A stretch of DNA of 64,000 nucleotides from Candidatus Obscuribacter sp. Its GTDB lineage: Bacteria > Cyanobacteriota > Vampirovibrionia > Obscuribacterales > Obscuribacteraceae. The position numbers were made by a program, and so were the translations under genes. Every line of letters begins with the position of its first letter. Position 1 is the stretch's first letter. The DNA is taken from positions 5,146,001-5,210,000 of the forward strand of contig JADJQZ010000001.1 of assembly GCA_016712465.1 (NCBI GenBank), given 5' to 3'. Positions 1-7,707 of this stretch are shown here, piece after piece. The notes under the pieces were generated by a model. It saw only the letters and a list, made by a program, of their open reading frames with translations. It did not search any database and was not told the origin of the DNA.

Positions 1-166
1 CTTGCAGGAATTTGATTACCCCCGAAAATGGATCGGAAGCCCCCTTGACTATACCCCTGGCCACCTCTACGAGGTCTTTCTCACAAGACATCAAAGTCTC
101 TAAAATTTGAGCATCCAGAGTCTGGCGTTTGCAAAAATCGCAATTAATGGCGTGGTTGAGATTCAC
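1..166 (-). CDS. Partial unidentified protein, N-terminal end
   Basis: An open frame enters from the window edge on the minus strand and begins at a GTG at 166. A GAGGG Shine-Dalgarno lies 9 nt upstream of that GTG, and an in-frame TGA sits just beyond it, so the start is well bounded. The visible 55 residues begin VNLNHAINCDFCKRQTLDAQ and contain one CxxC pair. No family is recognised. The gene diverges from kdsB, so 167-342 should hold promoters for both. The call rests on the ribosome binding site and the protein-like composition; it could still be chance. Confidence 0.45.
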   Translation of the reverse strand, partial: MNLNHAINCDFCKRQTLDAQILETLMSCEKDLVEVARGIVKGASDPFSGVIKFLQ

Positions 167-342
167 TTCGAATAGCCCTCAATGAAGTTCCATGCAACGG
201 ACCTAATGTTCTTCTGCCCAATAAAGCTGATAATAATCACCGTCTGGAAGGTTACCTTGGGCAGTGTTTGGCCTTCCCCCTCCCAACAAACGGGGAAAAG
301 GCGCAAAATTAGGGGCACCAAGCAAGAAACCGGGGAGGTTAA

Positions 343-1134
343 ATGACAGGCAAGAAGAAAGTAGCAGTTGTCATACCGGCAAGATATGCCAGTACTCGCT
401 TTCCCGGCAAGCCCCTGGTAAAAATTGCCGGCACCACCATGATCGAAAGAGTCTACAGACAGGCAAAGGCCTGCCGCCTGGTAGACGAAGTGCTGGTAGC
501 CACCGACGATAACCGTATAAAGGAAGCAGTAGAGGCTTTCGGCGGCAACCTGATCATGACCCGGGACGACCACCCCACCGGCACCGATCGCCTGGCGGAA
601 GTGGCAAAATCTCGCCCCGATCTGGACATCATCGTCAACATCCAGGGCGATGAACCCCTCATCGACCCATCCATGGTCGACCAGGTCATCGCCCCGGTGC
701 TCGAACAAGACGTAGAAATGTCCACCCTGGCTTATCCGCTCACCGAAGACAAAGATATTGAAAATCCCATGATCGTGAAGGCCGTGGTGGGCGTAAATAA
801 ATTTGCCCTCTACTTTTCACGACTGCCGGTGCCCTTCGACCGCGACCGCGGCAGCCGCCGGGCCGATCTGGCACCACCAACCAGACACCTGGGTCATGCC
901 GGACTCTATGTTTACAAACGGGAAACCCTGCTGAAAATAGCTGCCCTGCCGGAGACGCCCCTGGAGTCAATGGAAAAACTGGAGCAGCTGAGAGCACTTG
1001 AAAACGGCGTCAAAATTTATGTTGTCGTTGTAGAAAATGGGGTGCGCACCCCAGCCGTGGATGTACCGGAAGATGTTCAAATAGTGGAATCTTTTCTGGC
1101 TACTTTGTCGTCAAAGTCCCTGTCTACAAAATAA
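343..1134 (+). CDS. kdsB: CMP-KDO synthetase
   Basis: 3-deoxy-manno-octulosonate cytidylyltransferase activates KDO with CTP, giving CMP-KDO for the inner core of lipopolysaccharide, in the cytoplasm. The 263-residue protein opens with the nucleotide-binding strand VAVVIPARYASTRFPGKPL. It has the family segments DDHPTGTDRL (about residue 69) and VNIQGDEPLIDP (about residue 98), and the later GHAGLYVYKRETL and EQLRALENG segments. Length fits the family (about 245-260). The start follows a GGGGAGG-like Shine-Dalgarno. A secreted protein starts 23 nt downstream and may be cotranscribed. The gene implies an outer membrane. Other KDO genes are not in the window. Confidence 0.95.
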   Translation: MTGKKKVAVVIPARYASTRFPGKPLVKIAGTTMIERVYRQAKACRLVDEVLVATDDNRIKEAVEAFGGNLIMTRDDHPTGTDRLAEVAKSRPDLDIIVNIQGDEPLIDPSMVDQVIAPVLEQDVEMSTLAYPLTEDKDIENPMIVKAVVGVNKFALYFSRLPVPFDRDRGSRRADLAPPTRHLGHAGLYVYKRETLLKIAALPETPLESMEKLEQLRALENGVKIYVVVVENGVRTPAVDVPEDVQIVESFLATLSSKSLSTK

Positions 1135-1157
1135 GAAACTCTAGCCTGGAGCGAACA

Positions 1158-1991
1158 ATGAAACCTGAATCGAAACTGACGAGCAATATCCTGGCGGCAT
1201 TATCGCTTTCCATCCTGCTCTCAGCCGGCCAAGTTCGGGCTGCCAACGATTCAAGGCAAGCCCGCTACGCCCCCGCACCATCCGCGGTGATGCCCCAGAC
1301 CATGGAACCTAAAAACGTACCCGACTTTGCCAGCGGCGGACAGGGCAGCACTGAGGGCACAGCCGGCACTCGCATTCCCGCCCAGAACGGCGGTCAGCAA
1401 AGCGGAGCGGCCCTGAGGGCCGACGCTGCTTCCACGACGCTACCGGTCTCTACCCATTTGCGCCTGGTTCTGGAAACCATCGTAGATGCTAAAACAAGCA
1501 CACCCGGCGATATTTTCGAAGCCCACGTCAAAGACGACCTCTTCATCGGGACAGTTTTGCTCTTGCCCAAGGGCAGCCTGGTCAGAGGGCGAGTGGCGGA
1601 AGTGACAAAGCCCAGACTTCTTAGCAGGGCAGCCAAAATTGGTCTCAAACTGGAGCAGATTGTCACCCCCCAGGGCGAAGTAATTCCCCTTGATGCCGCC
1701 CTAGAATTTCAAAAGGGTCTCACCAATAACCGCGGACAGCTAGATCCCGGCACCAATTTCGGCACCCGGGTAGAATCGAACGTCAAATCGGTTACAGGCA
1801 TGAACAGCACCGGCACCGCCCGCGGTGCACTAATCGCCGCCAACGTGGCCACCTTAGGCGCACCGGCCATCGCCACAGCCATAGGCAGTTCAGCCATTGC
1901 CATCTTCAAAGCCGGCGACAACGTCAGCCTCTCACCGGGGCAAGAACTGGAAGTGCAACTGACCAATGATCTCGGCTTGCAGCTAAACTGA
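1158..1991 (+). CDS. Secreted protein of unknown function
   Basis: 277 residues with a signal peptide (hydrophobic about residues 9-28, likely cleavage after VRA). A low-complexity Pro/Gly/Gln/Ala linker runs to about residue 95. The C-terminal half reads as a beta-rich module with HLRLVLETIVDAKTSTPGD and LLPKGSLVRGRVAEV, like the TrbI/VirB10-type barrel that sets a 'value range' in envelope proteins. That comparison is by pattern only. A Gly/Ala-rich segment near residues 215-250 could be membrane-active. It starts 23 nt after kdsB on the same strand. The stop is followed by repeat DNA. Function unknown. Confidence 0.75.
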   Translation: MKPESKLTSNILAALSLSILLSAGQVRAANDSRQARYAPAPSAVMPQTMEPKNVPDFASGGQGSTEGTAGTRIPAQNGGQQSGAALRADAASTTLPVSTHLRLVLETIVDAKTSTPGDIFEAHVKDDLFIGTVLLLPKGSLVRGRVAEVTKPRLLSRAAKIGLKLEQIVTPQGEVIPLDAALEFQKGLTNNRGQLDPGTNFGTRVESNVKSVTGMNSTGTARGALIAANVATLGAPAIATAIGSSAIAIFKAGDNVSLSPGQELEVQLTNDLGLQLN

Positions 1992-2110
1992 ATCGAACTT
2001 GGCTGCACTCAGGCGAGCCGGACCGAACCAAACCAAACGAAACCGACTTAGCTAAAGTAAGCCAAGCTAGACCCAGTCACGCTGAACGGAACCAAGCATA
2101 GCAAGACCAA

Positions 2111-2176
2111 ACCGAATCAAACCAAATGTGCCTGAGCAGAAAAACCGAACCAAACCAAATCTGCCTGAGCAGACAA
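2111..2176. repeat. Two-unit 33-nt tandem repeat downstream of a stop codon
   Basis: Two near-identical 33-nt units (2111-2143 and 2144-2176) share accgaa(t/c)caaaccaaat followed by gcctgagcaga. More degenerate aaccaaacc words run back to about 2030. The block fills the gap between two convergent genes. No ORF or palindrome explains it. Confidence 0.7.
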
Positions 2177-2200
2177 ACCGTCTGCAGCGGTTTTATTTTA
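2176..2200. terminator. Hairpin terminator between convergent genes
   Basis: AAACCG and CGGTTT form a stem around TCTGCAG, followed by TTATTTT on the plus strand. It could end transcription from the gene at 1158; the minus-strand TPR gene stops at its edge. Confidence 0.55.
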
Positions 2201-3418
2201 AGCCCTGGTGGGTTTCTTCTTGAGCTGCTGACGCACCATATTCAAATTGGCTTCAAAGGTCTTATTGGCCGGCTCTAAGTTAAGAGCACGCAAGAACTCT
2301 TCAGCCGCTTCTTCCAGATAATTGCGCTTCTGATAGATGACGCCCAAGTTATTGTGAGCCCAGGCATTGTGAGGCTGCATCTTCAAGCAGGTCTTGAGCT
2401 CTTTGATGGCTTGATTGAGCTTGTCTTGCTTCACATAGAGATTAGCCAGGTTATAGTGGGCTGAAACCAGATAAAAGTTGTGGTTCAAAGCGGCCAGATA
2501 CTGTTCTTCGGCACCGGCATAATCGCCCTCCTGGGTAAGGAGAGAACCAAGGTTAATGCGAGCCTCCAGGTAATCCGGCTTCTTGTTCACTATGTATTTG
2601 TAGCGCTCAATGGCTTCCTTATTGCGCCCTTGCAGGTGCATGATCACCGCCCCCTGGTGCTGTGCCTCCCAGAAAAGGGGCTTGAGAGCGAGAGCCTTAT
2701 TTAGTTTAATCAGGGCTTCCTTGTACTGCTTCTGCTTGGACAAGGCCATGGCTTCTTTGTAGAAGCGGTCCGGATCACGTTCTTCGATGGGCAGCTCGGG
2801 AGCGAGAAGCTCTTGCAGCATAGCTTTCTTTTTCTTCTCTTCCTGCTCTTCCTGATATTCGCTTTCTTCCAGCTTCTCGGCTTCGTCCATGGGCTTATCA
2901 ATGCCGGGTCTGAAGACACGAGCTTTTTCTTCGCCTTCGCCCTTCTCACCTTTCTCGCCTTCGCCTTTAGCCTCGGCGTCGGTCTTCTTGCCCTCGCCCT
3001 CCTTACCGGTGCTCTGAGAAGCTTCAACAGCTTCGCCGGCCGGAGCAGGTTTCAAATCTTCGCCGGCAGCATTGCCGCTTTTAGTTACGGGTGAAGCCTT
3101 AGACTCTTGCGCCTTCACTTCCGCGGCTCCGCCTGCCGGGGCCTTACTTTCAGCACTGGCGGGTTTTTCCTTTTCGGCACCTTCCGAGGCAGATTCAGCT
3201 TCGCTTTCGGCAGTGCCCTTGCCGCCGCCGCTTTCAGCCGGAGCCTGCTTTTTCTTGCCGATGAAAGGCACCGACGGCATCTTCATGGTCGGCATTTTCA
3301 TGCTGGGCATCTTCAACGAGGGCTTCTTGAACGAAATAGCAAAGCTCTCACTCTGGCAAACGGGCAACAACATCACTGACAGCGCCAGTGAAAGCGGAAG
3401 AACTCTTTTTTTACTCAT
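2198..3418 (-). CDS. Secreted TPR protein with KMPSMKMPT repeats and acidic linker
   Basis: From the ATG at 3418 (MSKKRVLPLSLAL) the protein has a signal peptide ending near SFA. Next comes a short repeat of KMPS/KMPT units, then a long Glu/Lys/Ala/Gly-rich low-complexity linker of about 150 residues. The C-terminal 200 residues form about five TPR repeats (for example AWAHNNLGVIYQKRNYLEEA). TPR arrays bind partner proteins, so a periplasmic or envelope scaffold role is inferred. The frame stays open upstream to a TTG at 3484, and ATGs at 3433 and 3448 are alternatives. The 3418 start gives the cleanest signal peptide, but its ribosome binding site is weak. Confidence 0.8.
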   Translation of the reverse strand: MSKKRVLPLSLALSVMLLPVCQSESFAISFKKPSLKMPSMKMPTMKMPSVPFIGKKKQAPAESGGGKGTAESEAESASEGAEKEKPASAESKAPAGGAAEVKAQESKASPVTKSGNAAGEDLKPAPAGEAVEASQSTGKEGEGKKTDAEAKGEGEKGEKGEGEEKARVFRPGIDKPMDEAEKLEESEYQEEQEEKKKKAMLQELLAPELPIEERDPDRFYKEAMALSKQKQYKEALIKLNKALALKPLFWEAQHQGAVIMHLQGRNKEAIERYKYIVNKKPDYLEARINLGSLLTQEGDYAGAEEQYLAALNHNFYLVSAHYNLANLYVKQDKLNQAIKELKTCLKMQPHNAWAHNNLGVIYQKRNYLEEAAEEFLRALNLEPANKTFEANLNMVRQQLKKKPTRA

Positions 3419-3539
3419 AAGACTTTTACGCATCCGTTTTATCTTTGTCCGTATCACGTTCAGCCTGCCGGTGCCTGATTTCAATTACTTTCAAACACTC
3501 CGGCGGCACGCGACATATCCAATTCTTGGTGAAGATCCC

Positions 3540-3568
3540 TTGGTCAGGTGCCGGTGAACCTATATAAT
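3540..3568 (+). promoter_or_regulatory. Probable sigma-70 type promoter for the tmk-like pair
   Basis: A perfect TATAAT at 3563-3568 sits 17 nt after TTGGTC (3540-3545, a weak -35). It lies about 145 nt upstream of the first thymidylate-kinase-like start and points towards it. Confidence 0.4.
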
Positions 3569-3711
3569 ACCGGGGAGAGTGCCGATTCTAGCGAGTCGCC
3601 GCAAGAATAAGCGTAAAATTGCTCACATGAGATATGCGCTACAGATACCAATGGCGGCTATTGAGCACCAGGTCTCAGGAAACTCCTTTAACCCCTACTA
3701 ATGAGCCACCG

Positions 3712-4368
3712 ATGCGCCTTCACAAAAGACACGATTTTCCCGGCAAACTCCTGGTGGTAGAAGGCGTCGACGGCTCAGGCAAGTCTACCCAACTAGATCT
3801 TCTGCGCAACTGGTTGGTATCGAAAGAGCAAAGCGTCATCTTCACCGAATGGAATTCATCGGCGCTTATCTCCAAAACCATCAAGAAAGCCAAGCAAACC
3901 AATTCCCTCATTCCTGTAACCTTCAGCCTCTTGCATGCCACCGACTTTGCCGACCGCCTGGAAAACATCATTATTCCAGCCTTGAAAGCCGGTCTCATCG
4001 TTTTAGCCGATCGCTATTGCTATACGGCCTTTGCCCGCGACGTGGCCCGGGGCGTCAACAAAGACTGGGTGCGCAGCCTTTACGGCTTCTCCATTCGCCC
4101 CGACGGCGCCTTCTACTTTCAGGTACCGGTGGAAGTTTCTCTCAGCCGCATCGCTACCAGCCGCCGCCCCGGCTTCTACGAAGCGGGCATGGATATTGGG
4201 CTTTCCAGCGACCCCATTGAGTCTTTTCAAATTTTTCAGTCACGCATAATTTCCGAATACGACAACATGGCGGAAGAATTCGATTTCCACGTCATGCCCG
4301 CCGAAAAGACCATCCACGAGCAGCAGATGCTCTTCCGCCAGATTGCCACGAAAATACTCAACGACTAA
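3712..4368 (+). CDS. Thymidylate kinase-like protein, intact P-loop
   Basis: A P-loop kinase of the dTMP kinase family, which phosphorylates dTMP to dTDP with ATP. Residues 18-26 are GVDGSGKST, an intact Walker A. DRYCYTAFARD near residue 100 is the family's DR motif followed by a substrate-site segment. The start at 3712 (MRLHKRHDFPGK) is chosen because it aligns with the next gene's MELSKHHNYPGK; the frame is open back to 3634. Length is 218 residues, as in the family. The substrate segment departs from the classic DRYxxSxxAYQ, so another (d)NMP substrate is possible. A paralogue follows 30 nt downstream, presumably in the same operon. Confidence 0.8.
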   Translation: MRLHKRHDFPGKLLVVEGVDGSGKSTQLDLLRNWLVSKEQSVIFTEWNSSALISKTIKKAKQTNSLIPVTFSLLHATDFADRLENIIIPALKAGLIVLADRYCYTAFARDVARGVNKDWVRSLYGFSIRPDGAFYFQVPVEVSLSRIATSRRPGFYEAGMDIGLSSDPIESFQIFQSRIISEYDNMAEEFDFHVMPAEKTIHEQQMLFRQIATKILND

Positions 4369-4398
4369 GCCATCCCAAAAACCACTTAGAGCAAGCCC

Positions 4399-5076
4399 AT
4401 GGAACTCTCAAAACATCACAATTACCCAGGCAAACTAATTGTTCTGGAAGGCACGGACGGAGTGGGCCGCTCCACCCAGATGGAACTTCTCGCCAACTGG
4501 CTGGCAGTAGAGGGTTACGGTGTAACCCGAACCTCGTGGAAATCATCGGGTCTTATCACCCGCGCCATTGAAAAGGCTAAAGAGAAGAACGCCCTCAACA
4601 CCATTACCTTTTCCCTGCTCTATGCCACAGACCTGGCCGAGCGCCTGAACAGCATTATTTTACCGGCTCTGAAAGCCGGTTTGATTGTACTTGCCGATCG
4701 TTACTACTACACGGCCTTTGCCAGGGACGTAGTAAGAGGCGCCGACCCGGCCTGGGTCAGAAAGCTCTACGGTTTTGCCCTGGAGCCAGACCTGGTCTTC
4801 TATATGAAGATGCCGCTGGAGCCCCTCTTGCGCCGCATTATCACTACCCGTGGTGGCTTAGACTTTTACGAATCAGGGCGCGACATCGGAATGTCAACCG
4901 ATCTCTATCAGTCTTTCAAGCTCTACCAATCGCAGATTCTTTATGAATTTGAGCAAATGGCCGATGAATTCGGCTTCAAAACCATAGATGCCTCAAGACC
5001 GATTGAAGACATTCAGCGCACCCTGAGAAAAGAGCTGAAAGACATTTTGAGCGACAAGAGCCTGGCTAGCGGCTGA
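4399..5076 (+). CDS. Thymidylate kinase-like paralogue with Walker A Lys to Arg change
   Basis: A tandem paralogue of the preceding gene (225 residues) sharing most landmarks, including ADRYYYTAFARD and the C-terminal DIGMSTDLYQSF segment. The P-loop reads GTDGVGRST, with arginine (codon CGC, residue 24) where family members have the lysine that contacts ATP phosphates. The rest of the fold looks intact and the frame is clean, so this is not simple decay. It may have a shifted catalytic mode, bind nucleotide without turnover, or act as a partner of the upstream protein. It lies 30 nt downstream, probably in one operon. Confidence 0.8.
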   Translation: MELSKHHNYPGKLIVLEGTDGVGRSTQMELLANWLAVEGYGVTRTSWKSSGLITRAIEKAKEKNALNTITFSLLYATDLAERLNSIILPALKAGLIVLADRYYYTAFARDVVRGADPAWVRKLYGFALEPDLVFYMKMPLEPLLRRIITTRGGLDFYESGRDIGMSTDLYQSFKLYQSQILYEFEQMADEFGFKTIDASRPIEDIQRTLRKELKDILSDKSLASG

Positions 5077-5138
5077 GGTCCGGCTTTTTTGGTCAATCGT
5101 AGAATCGCGCAGCTTAAGAGCGAACCGTCGTCAGGTGG

Positions 5139-5612
5139 CTAAACCGGCTTGCCGTCCCGGCACTCCAGAAGCAATGTAACCGGACCGCTATTGACCAGGC
5201 TTACCTCCATATGGGCTCCGAACACGCCGGTGCCCACCGAAAGCCCCCGTTTCTTAAGCTCTTCTACAAAATGCAAGTAGAGCCGCTCCCCCTCGGCCGG
5301 CGCCGCCGCCCTGGTGAAGCCCGGCCGGCGCCCCTTCTTCCAGTCGGCCAGGAGGGTAAACTGGGAAACAACGATAACATTGCCCCCTACCTCAGCTAAA
5401 CTCAGATTCATCTTGTCTTCGCTGTCGCTAAAAATACGCAACTCAGCGGCTTTTCCCGCCAGATAAGCGCTATCGGCGTCGCTGTCGCCCTCTTCCACCC
5501 CCAGCAAGATGAGAAGACCACAAGCTTTGCCGTCAGCTGCCGCAAACGAGCTAACTAGCCGCCCCTCCACCTCTACGCTTGCCCGTGAAGCACGTTGTAA
5601 CACTGCCTTCAT
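5139..5612 (-). CDS. dtd: D-aminoacyl-tRNA deacylase
   Basis: Dtd hydrolyses D-amino acids from mischarged tRNAs. The protein starts MKAVLQRASRASVEV, matching the family N-terminus. It has the conserved VVSQFTLLADWKKGRRP segment (SQxTL active-site motif) and the cross-subunit VNSGPVTLLLE segment (usual GPVT; here NSGPVT) at the C-terminus. The ATG at 5612 gives 157 residues, close to the usual 145-150. The frame is open to 5690, but the extra residues do not resemble the family. The gene diverges from the initiator tRNA gene. Confidence 0.93.
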   Translation of the reverse strand: MKAVLQRASRASVEVEGRLVSSFAAADGKACGLLILLGVEEGDSDADSAYLAGKAAELRIFSDSEDKMNLSLAEVGGNVIVVSQFTLLADWKKGRRPGFTRAAAPAEGERLYLHFVEELKKRGLSVGTGVFGAHMEVSLVNSGPVTLLLECRDGKPV

Positions 5613-5726
5613 TTCTTGAACTCCGGTTCCCTGCCCAATCCTGGCGCAATTAATGAGAATACCCCACTTATTGAAGCATTCTCTCAGCAAAACTTGGGTT
5701 GTAGTGTGTTAACATTCAAATATCGA

Positions 5727-5803
<77 letters not shown>

Positions 5804-5816
5804 AATCAGAATATAG

Positions 5817-5853
5817 AAAGCCGGCAAATTCAGAGAATGAGCCGGCTTTTTAT
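5817..5853 (+). terminator. Intrinsic terminator of the tRNA gene
   Basis: AAAGCCGGC pairs with GCCGGCTTT across a 14-15 nt loop and is followed by a T-run, 14 nt after the tRNA CCA. Confidence 0.85.
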
Positions 5854-6172
5854 TGGGGTATGCTACCTCGTGAGCCTTACCCTTTGCCTTACCCAAACGC
5901 GATCAGTTTGGTTGAGTCACAGGAAAGACGATCAACGGACTGCGTCGTCGCTTCGTCTATCATTCGCGGGAGATCCTACAGGTTGTAGCGCCTCGGGTAA
6001 GGCAGCGTTCGCCTAACGCAAATGGATACTTCCGAGCTGCCTAACCCACGCCTAACCCAAGATTTGGGACAATGGTCGCCTAGCGCGGCCACAACCCAAT
6101 GGATTTCCCCGCAAGTCACGCCGCCACTATATACGGTATCACACAAGGTCTTTACTCCAAGGAGTAGTTCGA
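5854..6172. other. Non-coding stretch at island edge with CCTTACCC/CCTAACCC words
   Basis: No convincing gene. Short repeated words occur: GCCTTACCC twice near 5876-5896, its complement GGGTAAGGC near 5995, and CCTAACCC twice near 6040-6060. A small hairpin GCGTT/AACGC lies near 6006-6020. No integrase and no copy of the tRNA 3' end were found. Confidence 0.5.
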
Positions 6173-7212
6173 ATGGAAGACATCAAAGGCTTGTATCAGA
6201 AAATGACCCAGGTCATGGATCGACAGACAAGTCCGCCCATGCTGGAAGATTTTGTCAGTTTCCGAGACTATATCAACGAAGTATGAGATTCAGTAAAGAA
6301 AATCGATGAAAGAACTTTCGAAGTCGCATCTCCATGGCATGCGGCGATTGTATGTATGGACCTGATGGCCAGCTTGGCCAGTGGAGAGCCACTTGATGAA
6401 ACGAGACACGATATAACTGATGTATCGCAGTTGAAGTCCTTGCCAGCCATGCAATATGCATTTCGAGGCGAGGGAAATTGCTCGTATTCGCTCTGTCCGT
6501 CCATTTACCGGAAGCACAATGATGGTCGACGTCCTGAACTTGGACGAGCCATGAATAACTTTGCTGCCATGCTAAAGAATGCGTCGGATTACTGCTTTGC
6601 GAACGACTCTGGGCGGCAGAATCTTGCCATCGAGCTCTTCGTTGGAGCGGCTCAACATTATCGACTCAGTACACCCATGATGGATTGGACGACTGATCCA
6701 TGCGTAGCGGTTGCCTTCGCTGCGGATTACGACCCGAAAGAACACTTATCGGTTGTGTACGCACTTCCAATGTTTCGCGCGGTGCAGCACAATGCGACAT
6801 TCTACCTGCCACCTCCGTTTGTTGAACGCCTTTATTTGCAGAGAGGGTTTTTCATTGAAACCAAAGAAAAGAAGGATGACGAAGCCCTTCAGGAGTCATG
6901 CATCCGCATCTTATTCAAGGAGGATAAAGCTTTCAAGGTCATTCGGAATGGAGCTGAAATCGCTGATTTGATGAAGCCTCTTCCTGCTCTGGACGCGCTT
7001 GCTCTGCATGCAAAAGAGCTGGCGAAGAATGGTACTCAGCTCATAAATGATGACATGAAAACGCCTGAGGAAGCAGACCGTATCCTCACCGACGAATGGA
7101 ATAAGATTGGTGGAATTCCTGACTTTCTCCAGCCCGACATGGGTGAACAACACGCCGAAGCATGGCGAGAATACATCCTTGAAATGATCGAGCGCATTTC
7201 CCATTTGAGAAC
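6173..7212 (+). pseudogene. FRG-domain protein, 5' portion, with in-frame TGA and IS21 insertion
   Basis: AAGGAG lies 7-8 nt before the ATG at 6173, marking the true start. Thirty-seven codons later the frame meets TGA (6284-6286). The same frame then continues DSVKKIDERTFEVASPWHAA into the long open frame from 6356. The protein carries the FRG signature: YAFRGEG, then AQHYRLSTPMMDWTTDPCVA. FRG domains are of unclear biochemistry and occur in phage-defence and toxin-like contexts. The frame is cut at 7212 by an IS21-family element; its C-terminus resumes at 10220. Translation from ATG 6356 could still give a truncated FRG protein. Without the TGA and the IS the protein would be about 410 residues. 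Confidence 0.85.
7186..7212 (+). repeat. Left copy of 27-bp direct repeat flanking the IS21 element
   Basis: 27 bp beginning gatcgagcgc and ending tttgagaac, identical to 10220-10246. Both copies are in the FRG coding frame, so the repeat looks like a target duplication, although IS21 elements normally make 4-8 bp. Confidence 0.85.
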
Positions 7213-7274
7213 TGTCTGCGGTCAACTACTTTTGTGCCCGTGGTCAATTAAAATTGATCATTAACTCAGGTATT

Positions 7275-7460
7275 CTGCCTCGGACTTTCAGTAGGGTCCA
7301 CCGGTCCCTGGTGCTCTGTTCAAGGGCGAGTTGAGACCGCCCTTGAGGCACGCAGCGAATGCTGCGGACGAAAGGGTGGTGAGCCGCTGGGCGGTGCAAG
7401 CCCAGCGGAACCTCAGCCTTTGCCAGTGGTAGCCCGGCTAGCTCAAGGGCGTGTCGGTGG
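7275..7460 (+). ncRNA. Highly folded segment resembling an orphan HEARO / IscB omega-RNA
   Basis: Perfect stems occur in series: TCAAGGGCG/CGCCCTTGA (7320-7328 with 7338-7346), CGCAGC/GCTGCG closing a GAAT loop (7351-7366), and CCGCTGGGC/GCCCAGCGG (7384-7392 with 7400-7408). The last is extended by TGAG/CTCA and AAAGG/CCTTT. Between them are unpaired words GGACGAAAGG, CGGAAC and TGCCAGTGGT. From memory, the helix order and these words resemble the scaffold of IscB-associated omega-RNA (HEARO). No iscB or HNH/RuvC ORF is adjacent, so it would be a standalone copy. Ends are approximate. Alternative: another structured RNA of the IS. Confidence 0.5.
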
Positions 7461-7701
7461 CACTGTAGACAAGTTCACCGTAGTAGTCTCCGGGATGCTC
7501 GCGGAAGAGCTCACCGGACGCACCGCTACAGTGGGGGCACCGGGCTTTCTGGAAGAAGTCCCAACCGATGCCTTCAGCATCAGCTTGCAGGGTACTTGCA
7601 TCAGTCCGCCAGGAGATCGGATCTATCTCCTTAGACAAGACACTGAGAGAGTGGCAATCACCGCATTCTTCGCATTGAATACTGATGAGTATTTTGAACA
7701 T
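7438..7701 (-). CDS. Small zinc-ribbon protein carried by the IS21 element
   Basis: 87 residues starting MFKILISIQCEECGDC. Cysteines fall in CEECGDC (residues 10-16) and CPHC (about 55-58), a likely zinc ribbon. AAGGAG lies 9 nt before the ATG and overlaps the TAA that would end istB in its third frame, suggesting translational coupling to istB. The last residues (TDTPLS) and the TAG are encoded by the 3' edge of the omega-RNA-like segment, so the original C-terminus may have been replaced when that segment inserted. No family is recognised. It may be a regulator or passenger of the element. Confidence 0.6.
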   Translation of the reverse strand: MFKILISIQCEECGDCHSLSVLSKEIDPISWRTDASTLQADAEGIGWDFFQKARCPHCSGASGELFREHPGDYYGELVYSATDTPLS

Positions 7702-7707
7702 TTTAGT

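Noticed and set aside
2710..3557. Several long frames opposite and within the TPR gene at 2198
   Set aside because: They mirror the Lys/Glu/Ala-rich linker codons in other frames and have no ribosome binding sites or family features.
7275..7460. Group II intron or retron RNA
   Set aside because: No reverse transcriptase gene and no domain V-like hairpin; the helices fit an omega-RNA better.
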